Shown: positions 1-5,117 of the stretch, one piece after another | Layout: every line of letters begins with the position of its first letter | Numbering within the stretch: position 1 is the first letter of the stretch | Assembly (NCBI GenBank): GCA_902373525.1 | Contig: CABKMN010000102.1 | Span: forward strand, 1-8,288 | Direction: 5' to 3' | DNA: 8,288 bases | Source: an uncultured Bilophila sp. | Lineage (GTDB): Bacteria > Desulfobacterota > Desulfovibrionia > Desulfovibrionales > Desulfovibrionaceae | Made by a program: the position numbers and the translations under genes | Notes under the pieces: generated by a model | Databases searched by the model: none | What the model was told of the DNA's origin: nothing | Seen by the model: the letters and a program-made list of their open reading frames with translations, nothing else

Positions 1-44
1 GGAGGGGAGAAGGGGACCTTTTTAAAGGTCCCCTTCTCCCCTCC
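1..44 (-). terminator. Perfect 21-bp hairpin downstream of znuB
   Basis: Positions 1-21 and 24-44 are exact reverse complements with only TT between them, so the stem is 21 bp with no mismatch and may extend past the window edge. The stop codon of znuB lies 7 nt away, so on the minus strand this is the natural end of the znuABC transcript. The inner part pairs AAGGGGACCTTT with AAAGGTCCCCTT. A T-run after the hairpin cannot be judged because the sequence stops. A perfect stem would also work for a convergent gene to the left. Confidence 0.7.
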
Positions 45-51
45 CCCGGTT

Positions 52-915
52 CTATTCCTTCCTGTCCCCCCGCGCATACGCGAGCAGCGCGCTCATGAGG
101 AACCAGCCGCAGGCGACGAGGATGACGGTTGCGCCGGTGGCGGTGCGGGCCCAGTCCTGCGCGGAGATGACCAGACCGGCGACGGCGGAGGTGACGCTGA
201 CGAGGATGGACCACCAGAACATGCCTCCGGCGGTGCGGGCGAGATTGCGGGCCGTGGCGGCGGGCACGATGAGCATGGCGGTCACCAGCAGCACGCCCAC
301 CGCCCAGACCGAAAACATCACCACCAGCGCCAGCAGACCGGCGAACAGGTATTGCCAGAACCCCACCATGATGCGGTGCGCCTTGGCCACCACGGGGTTC
401 AGGCCGATGTAGAGCAGACGGTTGTAGCCCCAGATTTGAAAGGCCGTGAGCGCGAGGAACAGGCCGATGAGCCAGCGGATGTCGGTTTCCGTGATCGTCA
501 GAATGTCGCCGTAGAGAAACTGCTGGAGATCGCGGGCCACCGTGTTGTCCCGGCTCACGATGGCGAGGCCGAAGGCCATGACCGCCGAGAAAAACACCCC
601 GATGATCGTGTCCGAGGACAGGGCGCTGTTCCGCTGCACGCCCATGATGCCGAATCCCACGAGGATGCCGAAAAGCGGCATGGCGAGGTGCGGGTCGACG
701 GCGAAAAGCAGGCCGAGCGCCACGCCCGCAAAGGCGGAATGGCTGATCGCATCCGAAAAGAAGGCCATGCGGAAGCTGACCACCTGCACGCCCATGGTCG
801 CCGCCATCGGCGCGAGGAGCAGCAGCGCCGCCATCGCCTGCTGCATGAAGCCGACTTGCAGGCATTCGAAGGGCAGCAGGGAAACCAGATGGTAGAGCGG
901 GGCGAGATCAAGCAT
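52..915 (-). CDS. znuB: Zinc ABC transporter permease ZnuB
   Basis: A 287-aa inner-membrane permease of the ABC-3 family that forms the channel through which zinc handed over by ZnuA is moved by ZnuC. The chain is almost entirely hydrophobic, with roughly seven to eight membrane segments. The family signature DAISHSAFAGVALG lies at residues 55-68. The ATG at 915 is chosen because AAGGAAG lies about 10 nt upstream and because it overlaps the znuC stop by 8 nt (ATGCTTGA), typical of translational coupling. A start 9 codons further upstream would add only a basic, non-hydrophobic stretch lying inside znuC and is less likely. Zinc rather than manganese is inferred from the ZnuA ligands and the adjacent Zur-like regulator, not from ZnuB itself. 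Confidence 0.93.
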   Translation of the reverse strand: MLDLAPLYHLVSLLPFECLQVGFMQQAMAALLLLAPMAATMGVQVVSFRMAFFSDAISHSAFAGVALGLLFAVDPHLAMPLFGILVGFGIMGVQRNSALSSDTIIGVFFSAVMAFGLAIVSRDNTVARDLQQFLYGDILTITETDIRWLIGLFLALTAFQIWGYNRLLYIGLNPVVAKAHRIMVGFWQYLFAGLLALVVMFSVWAVGVLLVTAMLIVPAATARNLARTAGGMFWWSILVSVTSAVAGLVISAQDWARTATGATVILVACGWFLMSALLAYARGDRKE

Positions 916-1678
916 GGCAGTCTTCCTTCTTCTGGGCCTCAAGGAGCGCGTGCGGGCTGATCAGTCCCATGTGCATGCCGAACAGGGCCATGAGGTTCTC
1001 GGGCGTGAGCACCTCGTCGGGCGTGCCTTCCGCGAAGACGTGTCGCTTGAGACAGATGACGTGGGTGGCGTGGTGGAAGACCATGCCCAGATCGTGGCTG
1101 ACCATGAGCTGGGTAAAGCCCTTGGCGGCGCGTAGCTCGTCGAGCAGTTCGCAGAACAGGTGTTCGCCCTGAAAGTCCACCCCGGCGGAAGGCTCGTCCA
1201 GCACCAGCAGTTCGGGTTCCTGCTGGAGCGCGAGGGCCAGCAGGACGCGCTGCATTTCGCCCCCGGAAAGATTCCCGAGGCGGCGCGAGGCGAGGTGCTC
1301 GGCCTTGACCATCGACAGGAGTTCCAGGGAATGCTCCCGGAGCGACGGGCGGATGCCGAGCCAGAGCGGACGCTTCTGGATGCCCATGACGAGGAATTCC
1401 ATGACCGTCAGCGGCATGCCCCGGTCGATGCTGATGCGCTGCGGCACGTAGCCGAGGCGCAGGGGCTTGCCGCTTCTGCCGATCATGATGTCGATGTCGC
1501 CGCGATGGCGCATTTCCCCGATGAGCGCGAGGATGAGCGTGGTCTTGCCCGCGCCGTTGGGGCCGACGATGACGGTGCAGCTCCCCTGCGGGACCGTGGC
1601 GTTGACGTGTTCGAGGATGGTCAGCCCGCTCCGGCGTACCGCCACATCCCGGAAGACGACGGCGTTAGTGGGTTCCAA
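908..1678 (-). CDS. znuC: Zinc ABC transporter ATP-binding protein ZnuC
   Basis: A 256-aa cytoplasmic ATPase that powers zinc import through ZnuB. All nucleotide-binding motifs are present: Walker A GPNGAGKT at 39-46, Q-loop YVPQ near 77-80, signature LSGGE at 137-141, Walker B LLVLDEP at 157-163, D-loop SAGVD at 164-168 and the switch His in VSHD at 193-196. The start is taken as TTG at 1678, because GGAG lies 7 nt upstream, homology to ABC ATPases begins about eight codons later, and no ATG or GTG lies between it and the conserved core. An ATG at 1786 would add 36 low-complexity residues read inside znuA. The gene overlaps the end of znuA by 14 nt and the start of znuB by 8 nt, so the three are one translationally coupled unit. 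Confidence 0.93.
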   Translation of the reverse strand: MEPTNAVVFRDVAVRRSGLTILEHVNATVPQGSCTVIVGPNGAGKTTLILALIGEMRHRGDIDIMIGRSGKPLRLGYVPQRISIDRGMPLTVMEFLVMGIQKRPLWLGIRPSLREHSLELLSMVKAEHLASRRLGNLSGGEMQRVLLALALQQEPELLVLDEPSAGVDFQGEHLFCELLDELRAAKGFTQLMVSHDLGMVFHHATHVICLKRHVFAEGTPDEVLTPENLMALFGMHMGLISPHALLEAQKKEDCHA

Positions 1679-2573
1679 GGGTATTCTCCAGCGTGCGCAG
1701 GTTCGTGCGCATGGTTGTTTCGTAGTAGTCCAGCGGCGCGATGGCCGGTCCGGTGGCGACGGGGTCCAGTTTCGCCGTGGCGACACCGGTTTCGCGGGCC
1801 AGCGTGGCGGCGATCTTGTCCGGATACTGCGGTTCGGTGAAGACGGCCCCCACCTTTTTGTCGCGGATGTCCCGGACCAGACGCATCATGTCGGAAGCGG
1901 ACGGCGGCTGCGTGTCGTTGGCCTGAACGACCGCGACCACGTCGAGGCCCATGTCGCGGGCCAGATAGTCGAATACCCCGTGCTGCGTGATGATGCGATT
2001 GTTTTTCAGCTTGTTGCCGAGCGCGGCGAATGCGTCCGCCAGCGCGTCGAGCTTTGCGGCGTAGGCGTCGGCATTGGCCCGGTAGGCGTCGGCGTTGGCG
2101 GGATCGACGGCGGCGAGTTGGGACGCGATGGAGCGGGTCATGGCGGCGGCCATGCGCGGGCTGGCGAAAAGATGGGGATTCGCGCCGGAATGGCGGTGGC
2201 CGTCCTCGTCGTGCGCCTCGGTTTCCGTATAGGGCAGCGCGGGCAGGCCCTCGGAGGCGTCGATGGTGCGGAGTTCCTTTTTCGTCCGTGCGGACGGTGA
2301 ACCGAGGAAGGCCTCCAGCCCGAGCCCGTTCATGACGAGGACGTCGGCCTGTACGAGCTTGCCCATGTCCTGCGGCGTGAGGGCGTAGTCGTGGGGGCAT
2401 CCGGCCTGCGCCGGGAGCATGAGCCGGACCTCGGCGTCCGGGACGCCGTGGGTGATGTTCCGGGTGATCTGATAGACGGGGAAGGTCGTGGCGAGGATGG
2501 TGCGGGCGAGGGCCGACCCGCACGCCAGCGTGAGCGTCAGGAGAAAGACGGTTCCGGCGATGAGGTTGCGCAT
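1665..2573 (-). CDS. znuA: Periplasmic zinc-binding protein ZnuA
   Basis: A 302-aa cluster A-I (TroA/ZnuA-type) solute-binding protein that captures zinc in the periplasm and delivers it to ZnuBC. Residues 1-23 form a signal peptide (MRN start, hydrophobic 4-18, ALA before a likely cut at 23/24). Candidate metal ligands are His61 (CPHDY), His134 (NPHLF), His198 (TQHGVF) and Asp270 (KLDPV), the His-His-His-Asp set known in TroA; His in the third position favours zinc over the Glu found in manganese-type homologues. A modest acidic and His-bearing loop (about 117-128) stands where Zn-type proteins have their flexible His-rich loop. The ATG at 2573 has AAGGAG 6 nt upstream. It is the first gene of znuACB, opposite a Fur-family gene. 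Cys18 is not in a convincing lipobox, so I favour a soluble periplasmic protein. Confidence 0.93.
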   Translation of the reverse strand: MRNLIAGTVFLLTLTLACGSALARTILATTFPVYQITRNITHGVPDAEVRLMLPAQAGCPHDYALTPQDMGKLVQADVLVMNGLGLEAFLGSPSARTKKELRTIDASEGLPALPYTETEAHDEDGHRHSGANPHLFASPRMAAAMTRSIASQLAAVDPANADAYRANADAYAAKLDALADAFAALGNKLKNNRIITQHGVFDYLARDMGLDVVAVVQANDTQPPSASDMMRLVRDIRDKKVGAVFTEPQYPDKIAATLARETGVATAKLDPVATGPAIAPLDYYETTMRTNLRTLENTLGTH

Positions 2574-2617
2574 GACGGGCTCCTTGCGGAAAAGCGCGGC
2601 TTGTTGCTATTGCGAAG

Positions 2618-2631
2618 GCATTTGCAAATAC
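2618..2631. promoter_or_regulatory. Candidate Zur operator at the znuA promoter
   Basis: The bases 2620-2629 read ATTTGCAAAT, a perfect palindrome; with one mismatched pair it extends to 14 bp. It overlaps the proposed -10 of znuA, where a repressor would block transcription. Its core TTTGCAA recurs at 2681-2687 beside the zur promoter. That the palindrome is bound by Zur is inference from position and from the way Zur proteins usually work; I do not recall the exact consensus for this lineage. Confidence 0.45.
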
Positions 2632-2653
2632 TGGTTGCCGCCCGGACTGTCAA
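2625..2653 (-). promoter_or_regulatory. Probable sigma70 promoter of znuACB
   Basis: Read on the minus strand, a perfect -35 TTGACA (2653-2648) is followed after 17 nt by TATTTG (2630-2625) as a weak -10. Transcription would start near 2618 and give a leader of about 45 nt ahead of znuA. The weak -10 lies within the palindrome proposed as the Zur operator. Confidence 0.5.
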
Positions 2654-2680
2654 CCCCCTGAGATGCGCGCCGCGAAACCG

Positions 2681-2709
2681 TTTGCAACACGGCGGTTGCT
2701 TGGTATGCT
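2681..2709 (+). promoter_or_regulatory. Probable promoter of the Fur/Zur gene, with overlapping inverted repeat
   Basis: A -35-like TTTGCA (2681-2686) and a -10 TATGCT (2704-2709) are 17 nt apart, and TG at 2701-2702 gives an extended -10. Transcription would begin near 2716, leaving only about 14 nt before the ATG, enough for the GAGGTG ribosome site (2718-2723). An inverted repeat GCAAC-N6-GTTGC (2684-2699) fills the spacer, and the TTTGCAA at 2681-2687 matches the core of the znuA palindrome. This arrangement suggests autoregulation by Zur. Confidence 0.45.
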
Positions 2710-2729
2710 ACGCGCACGAGGTGACAGGG

Positions 2730-3104
2730 ATGAAGCGGAAGACATCGCAGCGGGCGGCCATCGAGCAGGTGTTTTGCGAGAAGGACCGGCCGCTTGGCGT
2801 CGAGGAAATTTTGGAAAGCGGGCGGCTGGTCGTGGAGTCGCTCAATCAGGCCACCGTCTATCGGAACGTCAAGCTGCTGCTGGAGGACGGCTGGCTCCGG
2901 CAGGTGTACCATCCGTCGCTCGGCACGTTGTACGAGCGGACCGGGAAGGGACACCACCACCATTTTCATTGCCGCGTGTGCAATCGGGTATACGATCTGC
3001 CCGGCTGCGCCCTCAACGAGCAGGAAGCCGCCCCCGCCGGATTCCTCGTCGAGGATCACGAGTGCTTTTTGTTCGGGGTCTGCCCGGAGTGCCACAAGGC
3101 GTGA
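2730..3104 (+). CDS. zur: Fur-family metalloregulator, probably Zur
   Basis: A 124-aa cytoplasmic DNA-binding repressor of the Fur superfamily. The N-terminal winged helix carries the recognition-helix signature ATVYRNVKLL (41-50). The dimerisation half holds the His-rich HHHHFHC (75-81) and two cysteine pairs, C81-x2-C84 and C118-x2-C121 (FGVCPEC), which form the structural zinc site found in Zur, PerR and many Fur proteins. Family membership is certain. The zinc-specific role is inferred from divergent placement opposite znuACB and the shared operator-like sequence. Fur, PerR, Mur and Nur cannot be excluded from motifs alone. The ATG at 2730 is chosen because GAGGTG sits 6 nt upstream and the fold begins there; the open frame further upstream runs through the promoter and antisense to znuA. 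A strong terminator follows. Confidence 0.9.
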   Translation: MKRKTSQRAAIEQVFCEKDRPLGVEEILESGRLVVESLNQATVYRNVKLLLEDGWLRQVYHPSLGTLYERTGKGHHHHFHCRVCNRVYDLPGCALNEQEAAPAGFLVEDHECFLFGVCPECHKA

Positions 3105-3159
3105 TCCGGCAGGAGCCCGTGCCTTTCGCGTGAAGAGGCGGTGAGCAAAAACGAAATGA

Positions 3160-3196
3160 AGCGCGCCCGGACGGTTTCCGGGCGCGCTGTTGTTTT
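3160..3196. terminator. Bidirectional terminator between zur and the convergent membrane gene
   Basis: AGCGCGCCCGG (3160-3170) pairs perfectly with CCGGGCGCGCT (3178-3188), an 11-bp GC-rich stem with a 7-nt loop. On the plus strand it is followed by GTTGTTTTG, ending zur 56 nt after its stop. On the minus strand it is followed by TCATTTCGTTTTTG, so it can also end the transcript of the gene at 3325-3696. Confidence 0.85.
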
Positions 3197-3226
3197 GTCG
3201 GACGGGAATGCGGGAAGCGGATGCCG

Positions 3227-3252
3227 CCGGTCGAGCGGGTCCGCCCGACCGG
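3227..3252. other. Inverted repeat downstream of the small membrane gene
   Basis: CCGGTCG (3227-3233) pairs with CGACCGG (3246-3252), and after one mismatch further G/C pairs close the hairpin. It lies about 70 nt beyond the stop of the minus-strand gene ending at 3325 and has no T-run on either side. It may support mRNA 3' stability or assist termination. Otherwise 3197-3324 holds nothing I recognise. Confidence 0.4.
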
Positions 3253-3324
3253 AACATTTCCGTGTCGGTTGCAGAAAGAGGAGCGGGGGAGGCCGGCGGC
3301 ACGGGGTTGAGTCGGAGTGCCGTT

Positions 3325-3696
3325 TCAGCAGAAGGCCATCATCAGGGAGCCGAAGAGAAGGGCGGAAACGATATTGATGATCAGGGTGCTGCCCCATTCC
3401 TTATACCAGATGTTGGACATGACGACGCTGAAAATCAGGACGGAGCCCGTCCAGAACCCGGCAAAGGCGAGTACCGTATAGAATCGCGACATGCCCCGGC
3501 TCATCACGTCGCCGACCATGCTGCTGTCCAGCCGCGCCATGGGGGCCAGTATGCAGAGGCCGAACGCATACGCCGCCATGATCAGGAGGTGGAAGTGCTG
3601 CCGACTCATGGCCGTTTTTTCTTCCGCAGGCGTTTCTTCCCGTTTCGTGAGGGGCGTTTCTTCGTTTGTCTTGTCAGCGGAGGGGGATTCTTTCAT
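3325..3696 (-). CDS. Three-helix membrane protein of unknown function
   Basis: A 123-aa protein that I do not recognise. Residues 1-30 are hydrophilic and rich in Glu, Lys and Thr. Three hydrophobic segments follow at about 36-54, 72-96 and 103-122, with the chain ending right after the last one. Between the second and third is a short aromatic, charged turn, IWYKEW (96-101). The ATG at 3696 has AAGGA about 7 nt upstream and matches the start of the decayed copy next door, which also argues against the internal ATG at codon 30. It lies 67 nt downstream of that copy, on the same strand and in tandem. It converges on zur and shares the terminator at 3160-3188. Nothing in the sequence ties it to zinc; a role in the inner membrane is all that can be inferred. 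Confidence 0.8.
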   Translation of the reverse strand: MKESPSADKTNEETPLTKREETPAEEKTAMSRQHFHLLIMAAYAFGLCILAPMARLDSSMVGDVMSRGMSRFYTVLAFAGFWTGSVLIFSVVMSNIWYKEWGSTLIINIVSALLFGSLMMAFC

Positions 3697-3763
3697 GTGT
3701 TTTCCTTATATGATTTGCATTGCGGAGGGAACCTGAACGTGGCAGAGGGCCGGAGAGAGCCTT

Positions 3764-3928
3764 TCATACGGCGTGCAGCAACGGGATGCTGAACAGGAGG
3801 GAAAACACGCCGACGTACGGCGTCATTATCCATTCATTCCAGTAGATGCGGGACAGGGTGGTGCCGACGATCAGGGCGCAGAGGCCCCAGAAGACGGAAA
3901 AGACGAGCAGCGAAAATCCTCGCGCCAT
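3764..3928 (-). CDS. Residual 54-aa two-helix ORF from the decayed paralogue
   Basis: An uninterrupted 54-codon frame beginning MARGFSLLVFSVFWG and ending PLLHAV. It aligns without gaps for 33 residues with residues 69-101 of the neighbouring 123-aa protein, with 12 identities including the FW pair and the EW pair in IYWNEW versus IWYKEW, and then continues as a matching last helix. Codons use G or C in the third position as in real genes here. An in-frame TGA stands 18 nt upstream of the ATG, so it cannot start earlier in this frame. Only a weak GGGGG precedes the ATG. It is either the intact tail of a pseudogene or a shortened gene still made as a two-helix membrane peptide; I slightly favour the former. 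Confidence 0.4.
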   Translation of the reverse strand: MARGFSLLVFSVFWGLCALIVGTTLSRIYWNEWIMTPYVGVFSLLFSIPLLHAV

Positions 3929-4139
3929 ACCGCCCCCATCGCGTCACCGCCCGCGTCCGGAATGCCCCGGCTCGCCAGGGGCCCCGGCACGCCGATGCCG
4001 AATGACTATGCCCCGGCGGTCGGGAAATGGAAGAATCCTTTGCGTAGGGCGCGCTTTTTTCCCGTGAGGACGGGCGTTTCCCCGGCGGTTTCTTTCCGTG
4101 GTGAGGGGGGCGCGAATCCGCGGGCGGGTGCCTTGTCAT
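3764..4139 (-). pseudogene. Decayed tandem paralogue of the 123-aa membrane protein
   Basis: This 376-nt stretch aligns along its length with the intact 372-nt gene at 3325-3696. It opens with AGGAG 8 nt before an ATG at 4139 and a hydrophilic leader (MTRHPPADSR; compare MKESPSADKT). Near the A6 run (4055-4060 on the minus strand) the homologous frame shifts; it then reads ALRKGFFHF against AMSRQHFHL. A TAG at 4008-4006 stands where the intact gene has the TAT of AAYAFG, and is followed by TTC GGC in both copies. The frame runs on through GDAM (GDVM in the intact gene). A 1-nt loss just before 3928 then shifts into the frame MARGFSLLVF. Two frame changes plus a nonsense codon argue for true decay rather than one sequencing error. 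The last 54 codons remain open and are listed separately. Confidence 0.75.
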
Positions 4140-4383
4140 GGCGATGCCTCCTGTGCGAGCGTGCTCGAAAAGGCCGTGTCCCGTTTGCGGCTGCTCAAGC
4201 CTCCGATCCCGGAGTCCTGCGGCGTCGACCGTGCGCCCGTCTCGCGGCAACGACATGCCGGATCACACGCGGCAACGGTCCGGTTTCTGAGGCATCAACC
4301 CGTTTCTTGCGTACGGCCTTCGGAACCGTTCCGAAGGCCGCGGCGGGCCGGGGATTCCACCGCCGATACCGTGGTGAAGGACA
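4140..4383. other. Non-coding spacer between rfaE2 and the pseudogene
   Basis: No frame here has a convincing protein: the open frames are Arg- and Pro-rich readings without motifs. The stretch holds a hairpin at 4314-4340 (listed separately), a short CTCCG-N4-CGGAG repeat at 4201-4214 and CGAGCGTGCTCG at 4156-4167, just upstream of the ribosome site of the pseudogene. I see no clear promoter for the pseudogene. Confidence 0.4.
4314..4340 (-). terminator. Perfect 12-bp hairpin downstream of rfaE2
   Basis: CGGCCTTCGGAA (4314-4325) pairs exactly with TTCCGAAGGCCG (4329-4340) around a 3-nt loop. It starts 43 nt beyond the rfaE2 stop on the minus strand. There is no T-run after it (TACGCAAGAAAC follows), so it is either a T-less terminator or a structure protecting the mRNA end. 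Confidence 0.5.
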
Positions 4384-4881
4384 TCAGCGGGGAGCGGTGC
4401 GGCGGATTTTTTCGATGAGCGCGGTGGTGGAATAGCCTTCGAGCAGAGGGAGGCTGATCACCTCGCCGCCGCGCCGCTGCACGGTTTCCCGGCCCACGAT
4501 GCGTTCCACGGGCCAGTCGCCGCCCTTGACCAGCACGTCCGGCTGGACGGCTTCGATGAGCTGCGCCGGAGTGTCGTCGTCGAAGCGGATCACGAAGTCC
4601 ACGCTTTCCAGATGCGCCAGCACGAAAGCCCGCACCGGATACGGATTGACGGGCCGGTCGTCGCCCTTGCCCTGCCGCTTGACGGATTCGTCGCTGTTGA
4701 GGCCGAGCACCAGCACGTCGCCGAGGGCCTTGGTGCGGGCCAGCAGGTCCACATGTCCGGGGTGCAGGATGTCGTAACAGCCGTTGGTGAAGACGATCCG
4801 CTTGCCCGCGCTCCGCAGGGCCGCCAGCCTGTCCAGCAATTCCGGCAATTCGACCATGCCGGGGTGAGTCAAGGTGTGCAT
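4384..4881 (-). CDS. rfaE2: D-glycero-beta-D-manno-heptose 1-phosphate adenylyltransferase (stand-alone RfaE domain II)
   Basis: A 165-aa cytoplasmic nucleotidyltransferase that transfers AMP from ATP to heptose-1-phosphate, yielding ADP-D-glycero-beta-D-manno-heptose for lipopolysaccharide inner core. It shows the cytidylyltransferase-fold signature TNGCYDILHPGHVDLL with the catalytic HPGH, followed by LVLGLNSDESVKR, the VGRETV motif and the C-terminal LEGYSTTALIEKIR typical of RfaE/HldE domain II. In enterobacteria this domain is the second half of HldE; here it stands alone at the usual length of single-domain versions, so the sugar kinase must be encoded elsewhere. The ATG at 4881 is preceded by GAGG; the frame is open 53 codons further but that stretch has no homology and contains the leader hairpins. 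It follows the protease gene after 236 nt, so it may have its own promoter. Confidence 0.92.
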   Translation of the reverse strand: MHTLTHPGMVELPELLDRLAALRSAGKRIVFTNGCYDILHPGHVDLLARTKALGDVLVLGLNSDESVKRQGKGDDRPVNPYPVRAFVLAHLESVDFVIRFDDDTPAQLIEAVQPDVLVKGGDWPVERIVGRETVQRRGGEVISLPLLEGYSTTALIEKIRRTAPR

Positions 4882-5117
4882 TGTTTCCTCGCCTTGGGGT
4901 GAGACACGCCCCTCTCCGCCTGTCGGAAATCGAAGCGGGGCGTGTCTGAAGGAAGACGGAGGCCGGTCCCGGAGCGATTGCCTGTGAAACGCTTCAGGTT
5001 TCAAAGGCAATCCGCCGAAGAGCGCGGTCTGTTGCAGCATCCGCGCCGTTTGCGGCGGACGGGTCCCTGCCCGCCGCGCGATGCGGCCTTCAAAACGGAA
5101 AGGCGCTCAAGAGGCCG
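4882..5117 (-). other. Hairpin-rich spacer and leader upstream of rfaE2
   Basis: This 236-nt spacer holds several inverted repeats. AGACACGCCCC (4902-4912) pairs with GGGGCGTGTCT (4937-4947), an 11-bp stem ending about 20 nt before the rfaE2 start. GATTGCCT (4976-4983) pairs with AGGCAATC (5005-5012), continued after one mismatch by TGAAAC (4985-4990) with GTTTCA (4998-5003), giving 14 pairs and a 7-nt loop. GCGGCGG/CCGCCGC (5052-5058, 5071-5077) and GCGGCCT/AGGCCGC (5083-5089, 5112-5118) lie closest to the end of the protease gene. None has a T-run, and I recognise no known riboswitch. Some may end the tyrS-protease transcript; the two nearest rfaE2 could fold in its leader. Confidence 0.5.

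Noticed and set aside
352..960. Long plus-strand open frames opposite znuB, znuC, tyrS and ybaK.
   Set aside because: They are antisense shadows produced by high GC, with His/Arg/Glu-rich compositions and no motifs.
2508..2573. A lipoprotein signal in ZnuA around Cys18.
   Set aside because: The residues before Cys18 (TLA) do not fit a lipobox, while ALA at 21-23 is a good signal peptidase I site.
2391..2729. In-frame upstream extension of the Fur/Zur gene.
   Set aside because: It runs antisense through znuA and across both promoters; the Fur fold begins at the ATG at 2730.
3697..3730. TATAAG just upstream of the 123-aa gene as a -10 box.
   Set aside because: It overlaps the ribosome site, so a transcript starting after it would lack a leader; no -35 was seen.
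3834..4256. A 140-codon minus-strand open frame, rich in Arg and Pro, covering the gap between rfaE2 and the membrane gene.
   Set aside because: Only its stretch after the ATG at 4139 resembles a protein (the leader of the decayed paralogue); the rest is an out-of-frame reading of that pseudogene.
4882..5040. In-frame extension of rfaE2 by 53 codons.
   Set aside because: It reads through leader hairpins, has no RfaE homology, and the internal ATG at 4881 has a ribosome site and gives the normal length.
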